DNA from: Sorangium aterium | GTDB taxonomy: Bacteria > Myxococcota_A > Polyangia > Polyangiales > Polyangiaceae | DNA: 64,000 bases | Assembly (NCBI RefSeq): GCF_028368935.1 | Contig: NZ_JAQNDK010000006.1 | Location: 525,001 to 589,000, forward strand | Direction of reading: 5' to 3' | The notes under the pieces: generated by a model | What the model saw: only the letters and a program-made list of their open reading frames with translations | What the model was told of the DNA's origin: nothing | The model's database searches: none | Program-made: the position numbers and the translations under genes | In this document: positions 34,119-46,122 of the stretch, piece by piece | How the letters are laid out: each line of letters opens with the position of its first letter | Position numbering within the stretch: the first letter of the stretch is position 1

Positions 34119-35111
34119 ATGCGGTCCGGCTCGTTTGGTCTCGCCTCCGCCGCGCTCTCGGTCGTGCTCCTCGCGCTGGCGCCTGCCGTGCTCGTCGGTT
34201 GCCCGGAGAACTCCTGCTTCCTCAAGATCTGCCAGGGCAGCAGCTGCCGCTGCTCGATCTCGTCGTGCAGCGACGGCGCCGGCTTCGACACGAAGCAGAA
34301 CCGCTGCCGATGCCTGAAGGGCTACCTCTCGATCGCGGGCCAGTGCCTCACGCCCCGGGCGGCGAACGCCTACTGCGGCGTGGGCCGCCACTACGAGGCA
34401 GGCGGCTGCGCTACCGATCGCTGCCGGCCCGGGGACGAGATCGACCAGAGCACGGGCTACTGCGTGTCGCGCGAGCAGGTGGCGACCAACATCGGCGTCG
34501 CGGTCGGCGCCGGGCAGAAGCTCGGGTGCCCGCCCGGCCAGGAGCTCATCGTCGACGGTCCGACCGCCGCGTGCGTCCCGCTCTCGCAGACCTGCGCGCG
34601 CGACGAGGTCTGGACCGGCCAGGCTTGCGCGAAGGTAGGGCGCTGCCCAACGGGCTCGATGTGGGATCCCGCGCTCGCCCAGTGCGTCCAGTACGCGCAG
34701 GGCTCGGGTGAGAGCGGGCTCACGGTGAACGTCGGGCAGTGGGCGTCGGCGAACTACGGGCCCGACGGCGGCATGGGTACGAGCGGCTTCTGCGGCGCTT
34801 TCGCGAAGAAGCCGTACAGCTTCGGGATCGTCGAGGGGGCCTCGGCCTACGTCCGCGCCACGGTGATGATGTCCTTCCCGGAGGGCGAGATCGCCCGCGG
34901 CGTCGTGCAGGCGGTGACGGTGTTCGATGCGAGCGGGAACCCGGTGCCGCCGCGCGGCGCCGCGGAGGTCGATGCGGCGGCGCGCAGCATCTTCGGCACG
35001 CTCGTCCTGGGTGGCGGGCGCGCGAGCGCGCCGACGTCGTCGACCACCGTCCGGTGCGCGGTCATCCACGCCGGAAAGCCGCAGCCGGTGCCCGCCGTCG
35101 GTGGACTCTAG
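34119..35111 (+). CDS. Cys-rich lipoprotein, function unknown
   Basis: A 330-residue lipoprotein. Signal SFGLASAALSVVLLALAPAVLVGC ends in a lipobox (LVGC). Residues 28-200 contain over 20 Cys in short EGF-like or Cys-knot-like units (CFLKICQGSSCRCSISSCSDG, CRCLKGYLSIAGQC, CPPGQELIVDG). The last 130 residues are a beta-rich Gly/Val region with no Cys except two. No known family. It is divergent from hisD and convergent on a Ser/Thr kinase (14 bp between stops), so it is a surface protein that may or may not be linked to that kinase. Confidence 0.65.
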   Translation: MRSGSFGLASAALSVVLLALAPAVLVGCPENSCFLKICQGSSCRCSISSCSDGAGFDTKQNRCRCLKGYLSIAGQCLTPRAANAYCGVGRHYEAGGCATDRCRPGDEIDQSTGYCVSREQVATNIGVAVGAGQKLGCPPGQELIVDGPTAACVPLSQTCARDEVWTGQACAKVGRCPTGSMWDPALAQCVQYAQGSGESGLTVNVGQWASANYGPDGGMGTSGFCGAFAKKPYSFGIVEGASAYVRATVMMSFPEGEIARGVVQAVTVFDASGNPVPPRGAAEVDAAARSIFGTLVLGGGRASAPTSSTTVRCAVIHAGKPQPVPAVGGL

Positions 35112-35125
35112 CGAGGCGTGCCGCG

Positions 35126-37054
35126 CTACGGCCGCGACAGCGTGCTGACGACGCGCGTGGCGGGGAGGGCGCTGAGGCCGACGCAGCTGACGACCTTGCC
35201 GCGCTCCACCACGAAGTTGCTCGTGGAGGGCTCGATCTTCGCGAACTCGACGCTCAGCCGGGCCCCGTCGAAGCTCGCGCGCAGGGGGCGGCCCTCCACC
35301 GCGCTGCGGACGTCCTGGCAGGTGCCCCGGGAGCGGGCCGGATCGAAATTGCGCGACTCGGGGGCGATGAACCGGAGCCGGTCCTCGACGGCGAACACCG
35401 CGGTCTCTCCGGGGATCTCGCGCAGCGAGAAGCGGGCCTCGCCCTCGGCATAGTCCTGCGGCGCGAACTGCTCCGGGCGGCGGACCCGGAACTCGAGCGA
35501 CTCGCCGGCAAGGACGGCCTCGAGCTCGCGCCCGTTGCCGACCCACAGCCCGGTCAGGGTCGCGAGCGGCGGCGGCTGCGGCTGCTCCGCGCTCGCCGCC
35601 GGGGTGGTGCTGCTCGCGCTGGCCGCCGGGCGCTGCTCCCTCGACGAGACGGCCCGCCGGCGACCGTCCCGCGGCCTGTCGAGCACGCCCAGCCCGAGCA
35701 GCGCGGCGGCCCCGCCGAACATCACGAGGGCCCCGGCGCCGATCGCGAGCCACGAGCCGCGCGCGCGCGGCGACCCTGCGGGTCCGCTGGCCAGCGCAGC
35801 GCCCGACGGCGACCGCAGCCCGTCGCGGACCTCGTCCACCGTCGTGGCCGCGGGCGGCGGCGGGCGGCTCGACGCGCCGAGCGGCGCCGCAATCGCGGCC
35901 GGCGCAGGGTGGGCGATCGCGTCGAGCGCGGCGAGCAGCTCCTCGCAGCTGGCAAAGCGATCCGCCCGCTCCTTGGCGCACGCCTTCTGGAGGAAGGCGT
36001 CGAGCGCCGGAGGAACGTCGTGGCGCACGGCGCTGACCAGGGGGAGCGGCACCTCCGCGTGCTGCCGCATGATCTCGATGTCGCTCTCGGCGTCGAACGG
36101 CACCTGCCCCACCAGCATCTCGTACAGCACGACGCCCAGCGCGTAGATGTCCACCCGCTTGTCGAGCTCGCGGCGCCCGAGGACCTGCTCCGGCGACATG
36201 TAATAGAGCGAGCCGATGATCCCCTTGGTCAGCCCGCGCCCCGCGAGCGCGTCCGCCTCGGCCTTGGCGATGCCGAAGTCGGTGACCTTCGCGACACCGT
36301 CCTTGCCGCGGATGAGCACGTTCGCCGGCTTGAGGTCGCGGTGGATCACCCCCTCGCGGTGCGCGGCCGCGATGCCCGAGGCGATCTGCCGGAAGATCGA
36401 GAGCGCCTCGGGCAGGGGCATCCGCCGGCGCTCCTCGGCGTACCTGGCGAGCGTCTGCTCGAGGCTCTCGCCGTCGATGTACTGCATGACGAGCCAGAGG
36501 TCGTCTCGCTCCGCCACAACCGCCTTGAGGTGGACGACGTTCGGGTGATCGATCTGCGCCAGCGCGCGCCCCTCGGCGAGCGTCCGCGCGCGCACGTCCG
36601 GCCGGTGCCCGAGCTCCTGTCGCACCGCCTTCAGCACCACGTGAAGGCCGGTGTGGACGTCCCGAGCGAGGTAGACGACGCCCATGCCGCCCTCGCCGAG
36701 CACCCGCTCGACCACGTACTTCTGATCGACGAGCGTCCCCGCCGGCAGGTGGCCGCCCGGCGCGCGCCGCGGCAGCGATCCCGCCATCGGCGCCGAGACG
36801 ACATGCGGCGCGCGGACGTCCGCCGCCGGCCCGTTTGCGCTGCCGGCCGCGAGGCTGGCCCGGTGCGCCGGATCCTCGGGCAGCAGCGCGCCCAGCAGCG
36901 GCTGCCCAGGGACGGTCGTCCGCGGGCCGGGCGCAGGAGGCGCGGAGATCGCCGCGCCGACGCCCGCCTCCTTCGCGGCCAGCGACGCGCCACACGCGAC
37001 ACAGAACCGGGCGGAGCCCGGGTTCTCCGCGTTGCATACGAGGCACCTGGCCAT
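35126..37054 (-). CDS. Transmembrane Ser/Thr protein kinase with N-terminal zinc ribbon
   Basis: A 642-residue PknB-type kinase. The first 26 residues form a zinc ribbon (CLVCNAENPGSARFCVACG). A Pro-rich linker precedes the catalytic domain (about 105-370): VLGEGGMGVVYLA glycine loop, VVLK lysine near 138, HRDLKPANVL catalytic loop near 230 (Asp and Asn), DFG near 251 and the SPEQ segment. A predicted membrane helix (WLAIGAGALVMFGGAAALLGLGVL) lies near 440-465, followed by a periplasmic domain of about 170 residues with no family I recognise. The gene converges on the Cys-rich lipoprotein at 34119-35111. Confidence 0.9.
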   Translation of the reverse strand: MARCLVCNAENPGSARFCVACGASLAAKEAGVGAAISAPPAPGPRTTVPGQPLLGALLPEDPAHRASLAAGSANGPAADVRAPHVVSAPMAGSLPRRAPGGHLPAGTLVDQKYVVERVLGEGGMGVVYLARDVHTGLHVVLKAVRQELGHRPDVRARTLAEGRALAQIDHPNVVHLKAVVAERDDLWLVMQYIDGESLEQTLARYAEERRRMPLPEALSIFRQIASGIAAAHREGVIHRDLKPANVLIRGKDGVAKVTDFGIAKAEADALAGRGLTKGIIGSLYYMSPEQVLGRRELDKRVDIYALGVVLYEMLVGQVPFDAESDIEIMRQHAEVPLPLVSAVRHDVPPALDAFLQKACAKERADRFASCEELLAALDAIAHPAPAAIAAPLGASSRPPPPAATTVDEVRDGLRSPSGAALASGPAGSPRARGSWLAIGAGALVMFGGAAALLGLGVLDRPRDGRRRAVSSREQRPAASASSTTPAASAEQPQPPPLATLTGLWVGNGRELEAVLAGESLEFRVRRPEQFAPQDYAEGEARFSLREIPGETAVFAVEDRLRFIAPESRNFDPARSRGTCQDVRSAVEGRPLRASFDGARLSVEFAKIEPSTSNFVVERGKVVSCVGLSALPATRVVSTLSRP

Positions 37055-37111
37055 GGCGCGATCAGCTCGATCCGCGGCGCGCCCGGCGAGCAGCGCGCCG
37101 TGGACGCTACG

Positions 37112-37696
37112 TCAGGTCCAGTGGCCCGCGCGGAGGGCCGCGGAGTCGATGGTCTTGATCTTGGGCGCGAGCGCCTCGCGGAAGATGGCCTCGTCGTCGT
37201 CGTCGAGGCCGCTCTCTCCGAAGCCGGACGCGACCTCCATCGAGGTAGCGAGGATGCGCAGGAACTGCTGGAAGCTCGACGCACAGAGCTCCGGCTTGAG
37301 CGACTCGGTGCCCGTCATACAGGTGAACACGGGGCAGTCCCCCTCGGCGTCGAGCTTCGAGATGTCGAGGAAATAGGGATCTCCCAGCAGGGCACTGCGA
37401 GCGATGAGGATCCAGCTCTTGCGCCAGCCCGGGAGGGAGCTGTCGCCGCCGTTCGCTTGCTGCTCGGCCGCGAGCTTCTCGGAGGGAATGAGGCGTACAC
37501 GCTCGACCGGAGTCACCGTCTCGACGTCGAGCGGGTCGGCCTCCTGCAGGAAAGCGCGGTACCTCGCGGGCACCCGCAGCGTCTTGCGCAGCTCTTCCAC
37601 CGCCGCTGGAGCCGCCTTTCCGAACCTCGCAGGGATGCCTCTTCGGACAAAGGCATCCTTGAGCGCCGTAACCGACTCGGCAAGGTCGCTATCCAC
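37112..37696 (-). CDS. SMI1/KNR4 (SUKH) superfamily protein
   Basis: A 194-residue soluble protein. The start is the GTG at 37696, preceded by AAGGAAGGGA about ten bases upstream; the ATG just upstream is out of frame. SUKH-type features: ALKDAFVRRG and LRVPARYRAFLQEADPLD (conserved YxxFL helix), WRKSWILIARSALLGDPYFLDIS (characteristic W...GDPYFLD strand) and ASSFQQFLRIL near the end. SUKH proteins are often toxin-immunity proteins, but the family is broad and no toxin gene is adjacent. The upstream neighbour, across 147 bp, is the divergent uracil phosphoribosyltransferase. Confidence 0.75.
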   Translation of the reverse strand: MDSDLAESVTALKDAFVRRGIPARFGKAAPAAVEELRKTLRVPARYRAFLQEADPLDVETVTPVERVRLIPSEKLAAEQQANGGDSSLPGWRKSWILIARSALLGDPYFLDISKLDAEGDCPVFTCMTGTESLKPELCASSFQQFLRILATSMEVASGFGESGLDDDDEAIFREALAPKIKTIDSAALRAGHWT

Positions 37697-37843
37697 CGAA
37701 CATCCCTTCCTTTGCAAGTCCACCGGGACAGCCCGCTGGGCGGGCGCCCTCATCGCTTCGAAACCACTCCGCTCCCGGGGAGAGCACCGGCGCGCACCCG
37801 GAGGAATACCCCGCGCCGGGCCAGGTAGTGTAACAGAAAAACG

Positions 37844-38659
37844 ATGGTCGACGTTGCGTACGCTGAGAGTCGATTCCGGCCCCCCGAAATCGCCCATCGG
37901 TACGGTCCGGGTGTGCACCTGCTCGATGACCCGCTCGCATGGACTCTGCTGGCTCGAGCCTGCTCCCCGGAGACGGTCCAGCCCGACGTCGGGCGTCTCG
38001 TCGGGGTTCTCTACCAGAACCTGGCGCGCGCCGTCCTCGCCGCCGAGCTGGGGCGCGCGCGCGTCGACGTCCCGACCCGGATGATCTCGTCCCACCCGGA
38101 GGCGGTCTATCGCGGCACCGCGCTTTCGCGCGCGACCAAGGCCGTCACCGTGGGCATCGCGCGCGCCGGGACGATGCCATCCCAGGTCGTCTACGAGCTC
38201 TTGAACGAGGTCCTCGACCCCGCGCTGGTGCGGCAGGATCACCTGTTCATGAGCCGGCAGACGAACGAGCAGGGCGAGGTCGTCGGCGCGACCTGGCACG
38301 ACGCCAAGATCGGCCGCGACGTCGACGGGCGCCACGTGCTCTTCCCCGACCCGATGGGCGCCACCGGCTCGTCCATGGTCAGCGCCATGACGTACTACAA
38401 GACCGCGCTCGAGGGGCGGCCGGCCAAGTGCATCGCCATGCACCTCATCGTCACGCCCGAGTACATCCGCCGCGTCACCGAGGCCCACCCGGACGCCATC
38501 ATCTACGCGCTCCGGCTCGATCGCGGCCTCTCGCCGGCGCGCGTCCTCAAGACCGAGCCAGGCACGCACTGGGACGAGGAGCGCGGCCTGAACGGCATCC
38601 AGTACATCGTCCCGGGCGCCGGCGGCGTCGGCGAGATCCTCAACAACGCCTGGCTGTGA
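37844..38659 (+). CDS. upp: Uracil phosphoribosyltransferase-like protein
   Basis: A 271-residue enzyme of the type that makes UMP from uracil and PRPP, salvaging pyrimidines. The PRPP motif is FPDPMGATGSSMVSA (residues 167-181), and the uracil-binding C terminus reads VPGAGGVGEILNNAWL. The protein is about 60 residues longer than E. coli Upp (208 aa), with extra sequence at the N terminus, and the C-terminal motif differs from PGAGDFGDR, so activity on uracil is inferred. ATG start at 37844. Convergent with the App1-like gene. Confidence 0.75.
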   Translation: MVDVAYAESRFRPPEIAHRYGPGVHLLDDPLAWTLLARACSPETVQPDVGRLVGVLYQNLARAVLAAELGRARVDVPTRMISSHPEAVYRGTALSRATKAVTVGIARAGTMPSQVVYELLNEVLDPALVRQDHLFMSRQTNEQGEVVGATWHDAKIGRDVDGRHVLFPDPMGATGSSMVSAMTYYKTALEGRPAKCIAMHLIVTPEYIRRVTEAHPDAIIYALRLDRGLSPARVLKTEPGTHWDEERGLNGIQYIVPGAGGVGEILNNAWL

Positions 38660-38666
38660 GCGCGCG

Positions 38667-38691
38667 GGCGTCGCCGCGGCGGCGCGACGCC
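38667..38691. terminator. Inverted repeat between convergent upp and App1-like genes
   Basis: GGCGTCGC (38667-38674) and GCGACGCC (38684-38691) are perfect eight-base arms around a nine-base loop, between stops at 38659 and 38724. No U tract follows. Confidence 0.45.
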
Positions 38692-38723
38692 GCGGCAGGC
38701 GCGGCCACCTCGCACGCCCGCCG

Positions 38724-39803
38724 TCAGCGGCCGCGCTTCGAGCGGCGGTTGTGGCCGGCGGCGAGCGCGCGGTAGTCGATCTCCGCGTGCGGCCGGCTCA
38801 CGGCGGGGCGCAGATCGCTGCAGAGCCGCGTGAGCTCCGCGACCATCGCGCCGAGATCGCTCGCGCCCGCGGCCCTGCGCTGCGCGAGCTCGCCGTAGGC
38901 GGCCGCGAGGGACGCGATGCCCCTGCCGGAGACGTGCCCACGGCGCGACAGATCGACGTAGCTCCGCGCGAGCGCGACGCTGTCGAAATTGTGGGCGACG
39001 ACCAGCGACTGCGCGACGCGGAGCACGGCGTGCGCCGCGATCCGGCCGTCCTCGTGGAGCACGAACGCCGCCTGCAGGTAGTTGTAGAAGGGGACGACGC
39101 GGTCGCCGAAGATCCTGAAATCCGAGGGCGAAGACTGGCGGTCGAGGTGGATCAGGATGCGCTCGACGACGGGGCCCTTCTCGACGTAGCTCGCGAACCG
39201 GATCGCATCGAGGATGGTGTCGTCGTAGGCGTGCCCGAGCCGCATCACCTCGCCCAGCTCCAGCGGGGTGACCCGGCCCTCGCAGACGTCCGCGTACAGC
39301 GAGTAGACGAACGCGTCGGCCTCCGCGTCGTCCCCGAGCAGCACCTCGCGGATCAGCGCGCCGCTCGGATCGCGCTGATCCGAGAGCTCGCAGCGCCGCT
39401 GGAGCAGCGCGGGCAGCTTGTAGCCGAGCTGCCCGCGCAGCGCGCGGAAGCGCAGCCGGAGGATGTTCTGCAGGTTGGGCTTCAGCGTGAGCGACGCCCA
39501 GCGCGCGCCGTCGAGCCGCAGCTTCTGCTCGATGCGGGAGCGGAGCTGCTCCGGGCTGCCCGACAGGATGTGGGTCTCGACGCCCGCGCGGCCGAGCTCG
39601 CGCAAGAGCGACCCCGCGCCCGGCACGGTGCGCTTCTGATCCGGCCGCTCGATCGCGGTCCGCACGAGGTCGCGCAGCGTGTCGAAGTCGGTCCGCAGGT
39701 AAGTCTTGTCGAGGTCCCACCGCGCGATGAACGGCGCGCGCGGCGGCGACGCCGCTGCGTTCGCCGGCGATCGGGGCCCTCGCGGTCGTTCCTCGTCGTT
39801 CAC
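38724..39803 (-). CDS. App1-like/HAD-type phosphatase domain protein
   Basis: A 359-residue protein. After a Pro/Ala-rich leader, DLDKTYLRTDF near residue 30 gives a HAD-type DxDxT nucleophile motif. HILSGSPEQLRSRIEQKLRLDG (near 77) and LLGDDAEADAFVYSLYADV (near 154) match motifs of App1/DUF2183 phosphatidate phosphatase-related proteins. The remainder (170-350) is helical with repeated Arg/Leu. It begins 10 bp after the stop of the large kinase-ATPase gene on the same strand, so it is probably translated with it. A phosphatase paired with a kinase is suggestive only. Confidence 0.6.
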   Translation of the reverse strand: MNDEERPRGPRSPANAAASPPRAPFIARWDLDKTYLRTDFDTLRDLVRTAIERPDQKRTVPGAGSLLRELGRAGVETHILSGSPEQLRSRIEQKLRLDGARWASLTLKPNLQNILRLRFRALRGQLGYKLPALLQRRCELSDQRDPSGALIREVLLGDDAEADAFVYSLYADVCEGRVTPLELGEVMRLGHAYDDTILDAIRFASYVEKGPVVERILIHLDRQSSPSDFRIFGDRVVPFYNYLQAAFVLHEDGRIAAHAVLRVAQSLVVAHNFDSVALARSYVDLSRRGHVSGRGIASLAAAYGELAQRRAAGASDLGAMVAELTRLCSDLRPAVSRPHAEIDYRALAAGHNRRSKRGR

Positions 39804-39813
39804 CGTCTCTCGC

Positions 39814-42651
<2,838 letters not shown>

Positions 42652-42792
42652 GCGCGGGACCTTACCACGTTCGGGATAGCGATTGGAGTCGAGGTCTCCC
42701 TCGGCCCGCGGGGGCGCCGTCTGGAGGGGGCGGGGAGGCTCGTCCAGCCGTCTGTTAGGTCCTGGATCCTTCTTGGGGTAACCTCGGGCGCG

Positions 42793-44334
42793 ATGGTTAC
42801 GCCTCGCCTACGTCTCGGTCAGCTCCTGGTCGACGCGCGGATGATCACCCAGGACGCCCTCGAGAGGACCCTGGAGCAGCAGCGCACGGATGGCCGGCGG
42901 CTGGGGACGCTCCTTGTCGAGCAAGGTCTCATCAACGAAACCCAGCTGACGCAGATCCTGTCGCACCAGCTCGCTGTCCCCTGGGTGTCGCTCCTGCACA
43001 TCGAGTTCTCGCGGCAGCTGCTCAACCTCGTCCCGCACGACGTGGCCGAGCGTTACTGCCTCGTCCCGATCTACGTTCGCCACGTCCGCAACCAGGGCGA
43101 GACGCTCTACGTCGCGATGGACGATCCGACGAACGAGGACGGCATGAAGGAGTGCATGGCGTTCTCCGGCCTTCCCGTGCGCGCGATGATCGCTCCGCCG
43201 AGCGACATCCGGAACGCGATCCGGGTCTATTACGGTGCGCGCGCCCGCTCGGTGCCGCCGCCCGCGCCCGCGAAGCAAGCCCAGGTGAGCGAGCCGCAGT
43301 CGCGGGCGCGCCCCGCCGACCCGCCGCCTTCGTCCGAGCTCTCCGGAGCGCCAGAGACCGCGCGCCACGCCGATGAGCCATCGTCGACGTCGACGCCGAT
43401 GCCCACGTCGACGCCGGAGCCCTTGCTGCTCACCAGGCCCGTCATGCGATCCGGGTCGCGGCTGGTCGAGGATGCGGGGCCGGCGATCGAGACCTCCGAC
43501 GTCGACCCCTCCGACGTGGGGGTCATGGATGACGAGCTGGCGTGGGAACCGCCTCGCCCCGCGGCCAGGGAGGTCCGCAGCTCCCCGGAGGAGCGGCAGA
43601 TCCGCGGCCGCCCGGACGAGCGCTCGCGGCCGACGTTGAAGGTCGCGCCGACGCCCGAGCTGCTCGCGGCGGCGCAGGCAGCGCGAGCCGCGCAGCCAGC
43701 ACAAGCTGCGCAGACAACGCAGGCGGCGCAGGCGCCGTCCACGCAGGCAGCGCAGCCGGAGCGCCGGAAGACGCTGCGCCCGAGCGCCGCGCCGGGGCCC
43801 GCCGGCGACGCGGCGCCGAGCGTGGACGGGGCCCCGACGTCGAGCACGCCGGCCGCTGCCCTCCTCGGCGCCGTGCTCGGACGCGCCAGCGCTGCGGCGC
43901 GCGCCGTCCCGGAGAGCGTGCCCGACTACGGCGACGAGCCCCCGAGCGAGCGCGAGGTGCGCAACATCCCCGCGCCGCAAGGCCGCGGTCGCCGGCGGAT
44001 GGTCTCGCTCACCCTCCTCGACGGGACGACGATCACGCTCCCCGCGCGCGGGAGCAAGTCCCAGCAGCAGCAGCAGCAGCCGCGGAAAGAGGCTCCGTCC
44101 CCCCGAGCCACCGCGGCCTCCGAGCCGCCTCCTCCTCCCACGGCGGACGACTCGGGCCTCACCGCGCGCGATCTCGTCTCCGCGCTGCGCGCGGTGTCGC
44201 ACGGGGCCGACGCGAGCGAGATCCTCGGCAACAACGTGCGCTGGGAGGCGATGTTCGCCGCGCTCCTGTCGCTGATGCTCAAGAAGCACCTCATCGCCGA
44301 CTGGGAGTTCGTCGACGAGCTGAAGAAGATCTGA
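42793..44334 (+). CDS. GspE N-terminal (MshEN) domain protein with disordered linker
   Basis: A 513-residue protein. Residues 1-145 form two MshEN/GspE N-terminal modules (LRLGQLLVDARMITQDALERTLEQQ, LGTLLVEQGLINETQLTQILSHQLAVPWVSL), which bind c-di-GMP in several ATPases; the Arg/Leu pattern needed is partly visible. Residues 155-425 are a long disordered linker rich in Ala, Gln and Pro, including a six-Gln tract (CAG x6 at 44062-44079). A conserved helical domain closes the protein (LTARDLVSALRAVSHGADASEILGNNVRWEAMFAALLSLMLKKHLIADWEFVDELKKI). No ATPase domain is present. Likely a c-di-GMP-responsive adaptor; inferred. Confidence 0.75.
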   Translation: MVTPRLRLGQLLVDARMITQDALERTLEQQRTDGRRLGTLLVEQGLINETQLTQILSHQLAVPWVSLLHIEFSRQLLNLVPHDVAERYCLVPIYVRHVRNQGETLYVAMDDPTNEDGMKECMAFSGLPVRAMIAPPSDIRNAIRVYYGARARSVPPPAPAKQAQVSEPQSRARPADPPPSSELSGAPETARHADEPSSTSTPMPTSTPEPLLLTRPVMRSGSRLVEDAGPAIETSDVDPSDVGVMDDELAWEPPRPAAREVRSSPEERQIRGRPDERSRPTLKVAPTPELLAAAQAARAAQPAQAAQTTQAAQAPSTQAAQPERRKTLRPSAAPGPAGDAAPSVDGAPTSSTPAAALLGAVLGRASAAARAVPESVPDYGDEPPSEREVRNIPAPQGRGRRRMVSLTLLDGTTITLPARGSKSQQQQQQPRKEAPSPRATAASEPPPPPTADDSGLTARDLVSALRAVSHGADASEILGNNVRWEAMFAALLSLMLKKHLIADWEFVDELKKI

Positions 44335-44363
44335 CGCGAAGCAGGAGCGTCGGTCGCCGCTGC

Positions 44364-44385
44364 CGGCGCGGCGCGCGCCGCGCCG
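44364..44385. terminator. Perfect 22-bp palindrome between convergent MshEN and CoA-transferase genes
   Basis: The 11-base arms 44364-44374 and 44375-44385 are exact reverse complements without a spacer. It lies between stops at 44334 and 44420, so it may terminate both, or be a cruciform-prone site. Confidence 0.5.
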
Positions 44386-44419
44386 ACGATGCGCGCGGCG
44401 CGCTCGCGAACGGCGGCCG

Positions 44420-45607
44420 TCAGCGCGCCTCCCGCGCCGCTCCGGCGCGGATCAGCGCATCGATATCGCCTTCCGAGAAGCCCGCGTCGCGGAGCACGGC
44501 GCGCGTGTGCTCGCCGGCGCGAGGCGCGGGCGCGAACGCGACGCCCGCCGGCGTGACCGGCGTCCTGAGCTGGGGGATCCGGCCGCGCGGCGAGGCGATC
44601 TCGAACAGGAGATCGCGCGAGGCGAGGTGGGGATCCGCCGCGGCGCTCCGCGGATCGAGGACCGGCTCGAGGCAGCAGTCGCGCTCGGCGGCGAGGGTTT
44701 CCCACTCGGCGCGCGTCCTCTCCGCGACGACGGCGGCCAGCTTGCGCTTGAGCTCGGCCTGGTGCGGCCCGGGGACGAGCGCGCTCGGATCGGGATCGAG
44801 CCCGGCGCCCTCGCAGAACGAGACCCAGAACTTCGGCTCCAGCGCGGCGAGGGCCATCGCGTGCCCGTCCTTCGAGAGGTAGGTGTTGTACGGCGCGAGC
44901 CCGCCGGTGAGCGGCTCGCCGCCCGCCGCGCGCGACGTTTCCCCGGCCCCTCCTGCGCCGCTCGCGAGCGCGGCGGCCAGCGTGGGGAGGGCGAAGCCGA
45001 GCACGCCGTCGGTCATGGCGATGTCGAGCACCGCGCCCTGCCCGGTCCGCTCCCGCTCGCGCAGCGCGGCGAGGATGGCGATCACACACCACATCCCGCC
45101 GCTCATGTCGGCCACCTGGAAGCCCGGTACCTGCGGCGGCCCCTCGGCGGGCCCCTGCGCGCCGAGGACCCCCGCGCGCGCGATGTAGTTCAGATCGTGC
45201 CCCGCGCGCGCCGCCAGGGCGCCCGTCTGACCGTAGCCGGTCAGCGCGCAGACGATGAGCCGCGGGTTGTCCGCGCGCAGCGCCGCGTGACCGAGGCCGA
45301 GCCGATCGAGCACCCCCGGGCGGAACTGGTCGAAGAGCACGTCGTAGCTGGCGACGAGCCGGCGGAAGGCGTCGCGACCCTCGGGCCTCTTCAGGTCGAG
45401 CAGGGCGCTTCGCTTGCCGCGGTTCAAGAGCTGGAACGCCGCGGATTCTCCGGCGATCTGCGGGGGGAGCCGGCGCAGGAGGTCTCCGCCGGCGACGTCT
45501 TCGATCCTGTCCACCGTCGCCCCGAGATCCGCGAGCACGAGGGTCGCGAAGGGGCCTGGCAAGAGCCTCGAAAGATCGAGGATGCGCGTGTCGGTGAGGG
45601 GGCGCAC
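44420..45607 (-). CDS. CaiB/BaiF-type (family III) CoA-transferase, alpha-methylacyl-CoA racemase-like
   Basis: A 395-residue family III CoA-transferase/racemase. The N-terminal block LDLSRLLPGPFATLVLADLGATVDRIEDVAGGDLLR is characteristic. The active-site Asp lies in ARAGHDLNYIA near residue 149, after FDQFRPGVLDRLGLG. GPPQVPGFQVADMSGG and GQGAVLDIAMTDG also match the family. Racemase and CoA-transferase activities cannot be separated from sequence here. It starts 43 bp after the SCP2-like gene on the same strand and is probably co-transcribed with it, suggesting a role with acyl-CoA or sterol-like lipid substrates. Confidence 0.85.
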   Translation of the reverse strand: MRPLTDTRILDLSRLLPGPFATLVLADLGATVDRIEDVAGGDLLRRLPPQIAGESAAFQLLNRGKRSALLDLKRPEGRDAFRRLVASYDVLFDQFRPGVLDRLGLGHAALRADNPRLIVCALTGYGQTGALAARAGHDLNYIARAGVLGAQGPAEGPPQVPGFQVADMSGGMWCVIAILAALRERERTGQGAVLDIAMTDGVLGFALPTLAAALASGAGGAGETSRAAGGEPLTGGLAPYNTYLSKDGHAMALAALEPKFWVSFCEGAGLDPDPSALVPGPHQAELKRKLAAVVAERTRAEWETLAAERDCCLEPVLDPRSAAADPHLASRDLLFEIASPRGRIPQLRTPVTPAGVAFAPAPRAGEHTRAVLRDAGFSEGDIDALIRAGAAREAR

Positions 45608-45650
45608 GGCGGCGCAGGTGGGGCTCGCCGGATCTCCGCCGGCGCCCGGA

Positions 45651-45995
45651 TCAGCCCGCGTTGAGCTGGAACAGCTTCGGGAGCTTCATCGCGAGCATCT
45701 GGTTGCCCGTGACCTTCAGCTTGCCCGCGAAGAAGAGCTGCATCGAGTTGGCCTGCGGGTTCTCGTGCAGCTTCTGGAAATCCTCGCTGGTGAGCGAGAT
45801 CGTGACATCCGCGTTGCCAGGGTTGCCCGAGGAGAGCTTGGGCCCGCTGTCGGACAGGTCGATCAGCCACTCGCCGCCGCCCTCGCCCGTCACGTTGATC
45901 TGGTACTTCCCGCCGATCTGCTTGGCCGCGTCGGTATGCTTCGCCAGCGCAGCGGGCAGCTCCTCGTTGAACAGTTTCTGGATATCGACGGCCAT
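45651..45995 (-). CDS. SCP2-like sterol/lipid carrier domain protein
   Basis: A 114-residue stand-alone SCP2 domain, which binds hydrophobic ligands such as fatty acyl-CoA. The start at 45995 has a CCGGAGGCG ribosome site eight bases upstream. Typical features: DIQKLFNEELPAAL, a central GEWLIDLSDSGPKLSSG strand, ADVTISLTSEDFQKL and AGKLKVTGNQMLAMKL. First gene of the pair with the family III CoA-transferase. Confidence 0.9.
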   Translation of the reverse strand: MAVDIQKLFNEELPAALAKHTDAAKQIGGKYQINVTGEGGGEWLIDLSDSGPKLSSGNPGNADVTISLTSEDFQKLHENPQANSMQLFFAGKLKVTGNQMLAMKLPKLFQLNAG

Positions 45996-46122
45996 GGATC
46001 GCCTCCGGATGTCGTGTGGGACGTGGTGACTCGAAATCGCCTGAATACCGAGCGCGGTTTACCCGTGCTCGCGCGCGGGAGTCAAGCGAAGCACGACGCC
46101 CGCGCACGGGCTCGTCGCTCCG

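Noticed and set aside
44062-44079. CAG x6 tract as a possible regulatory repeat
   Set aside because: It encodes a short Gln run in a disordered linker, which accounts for it.
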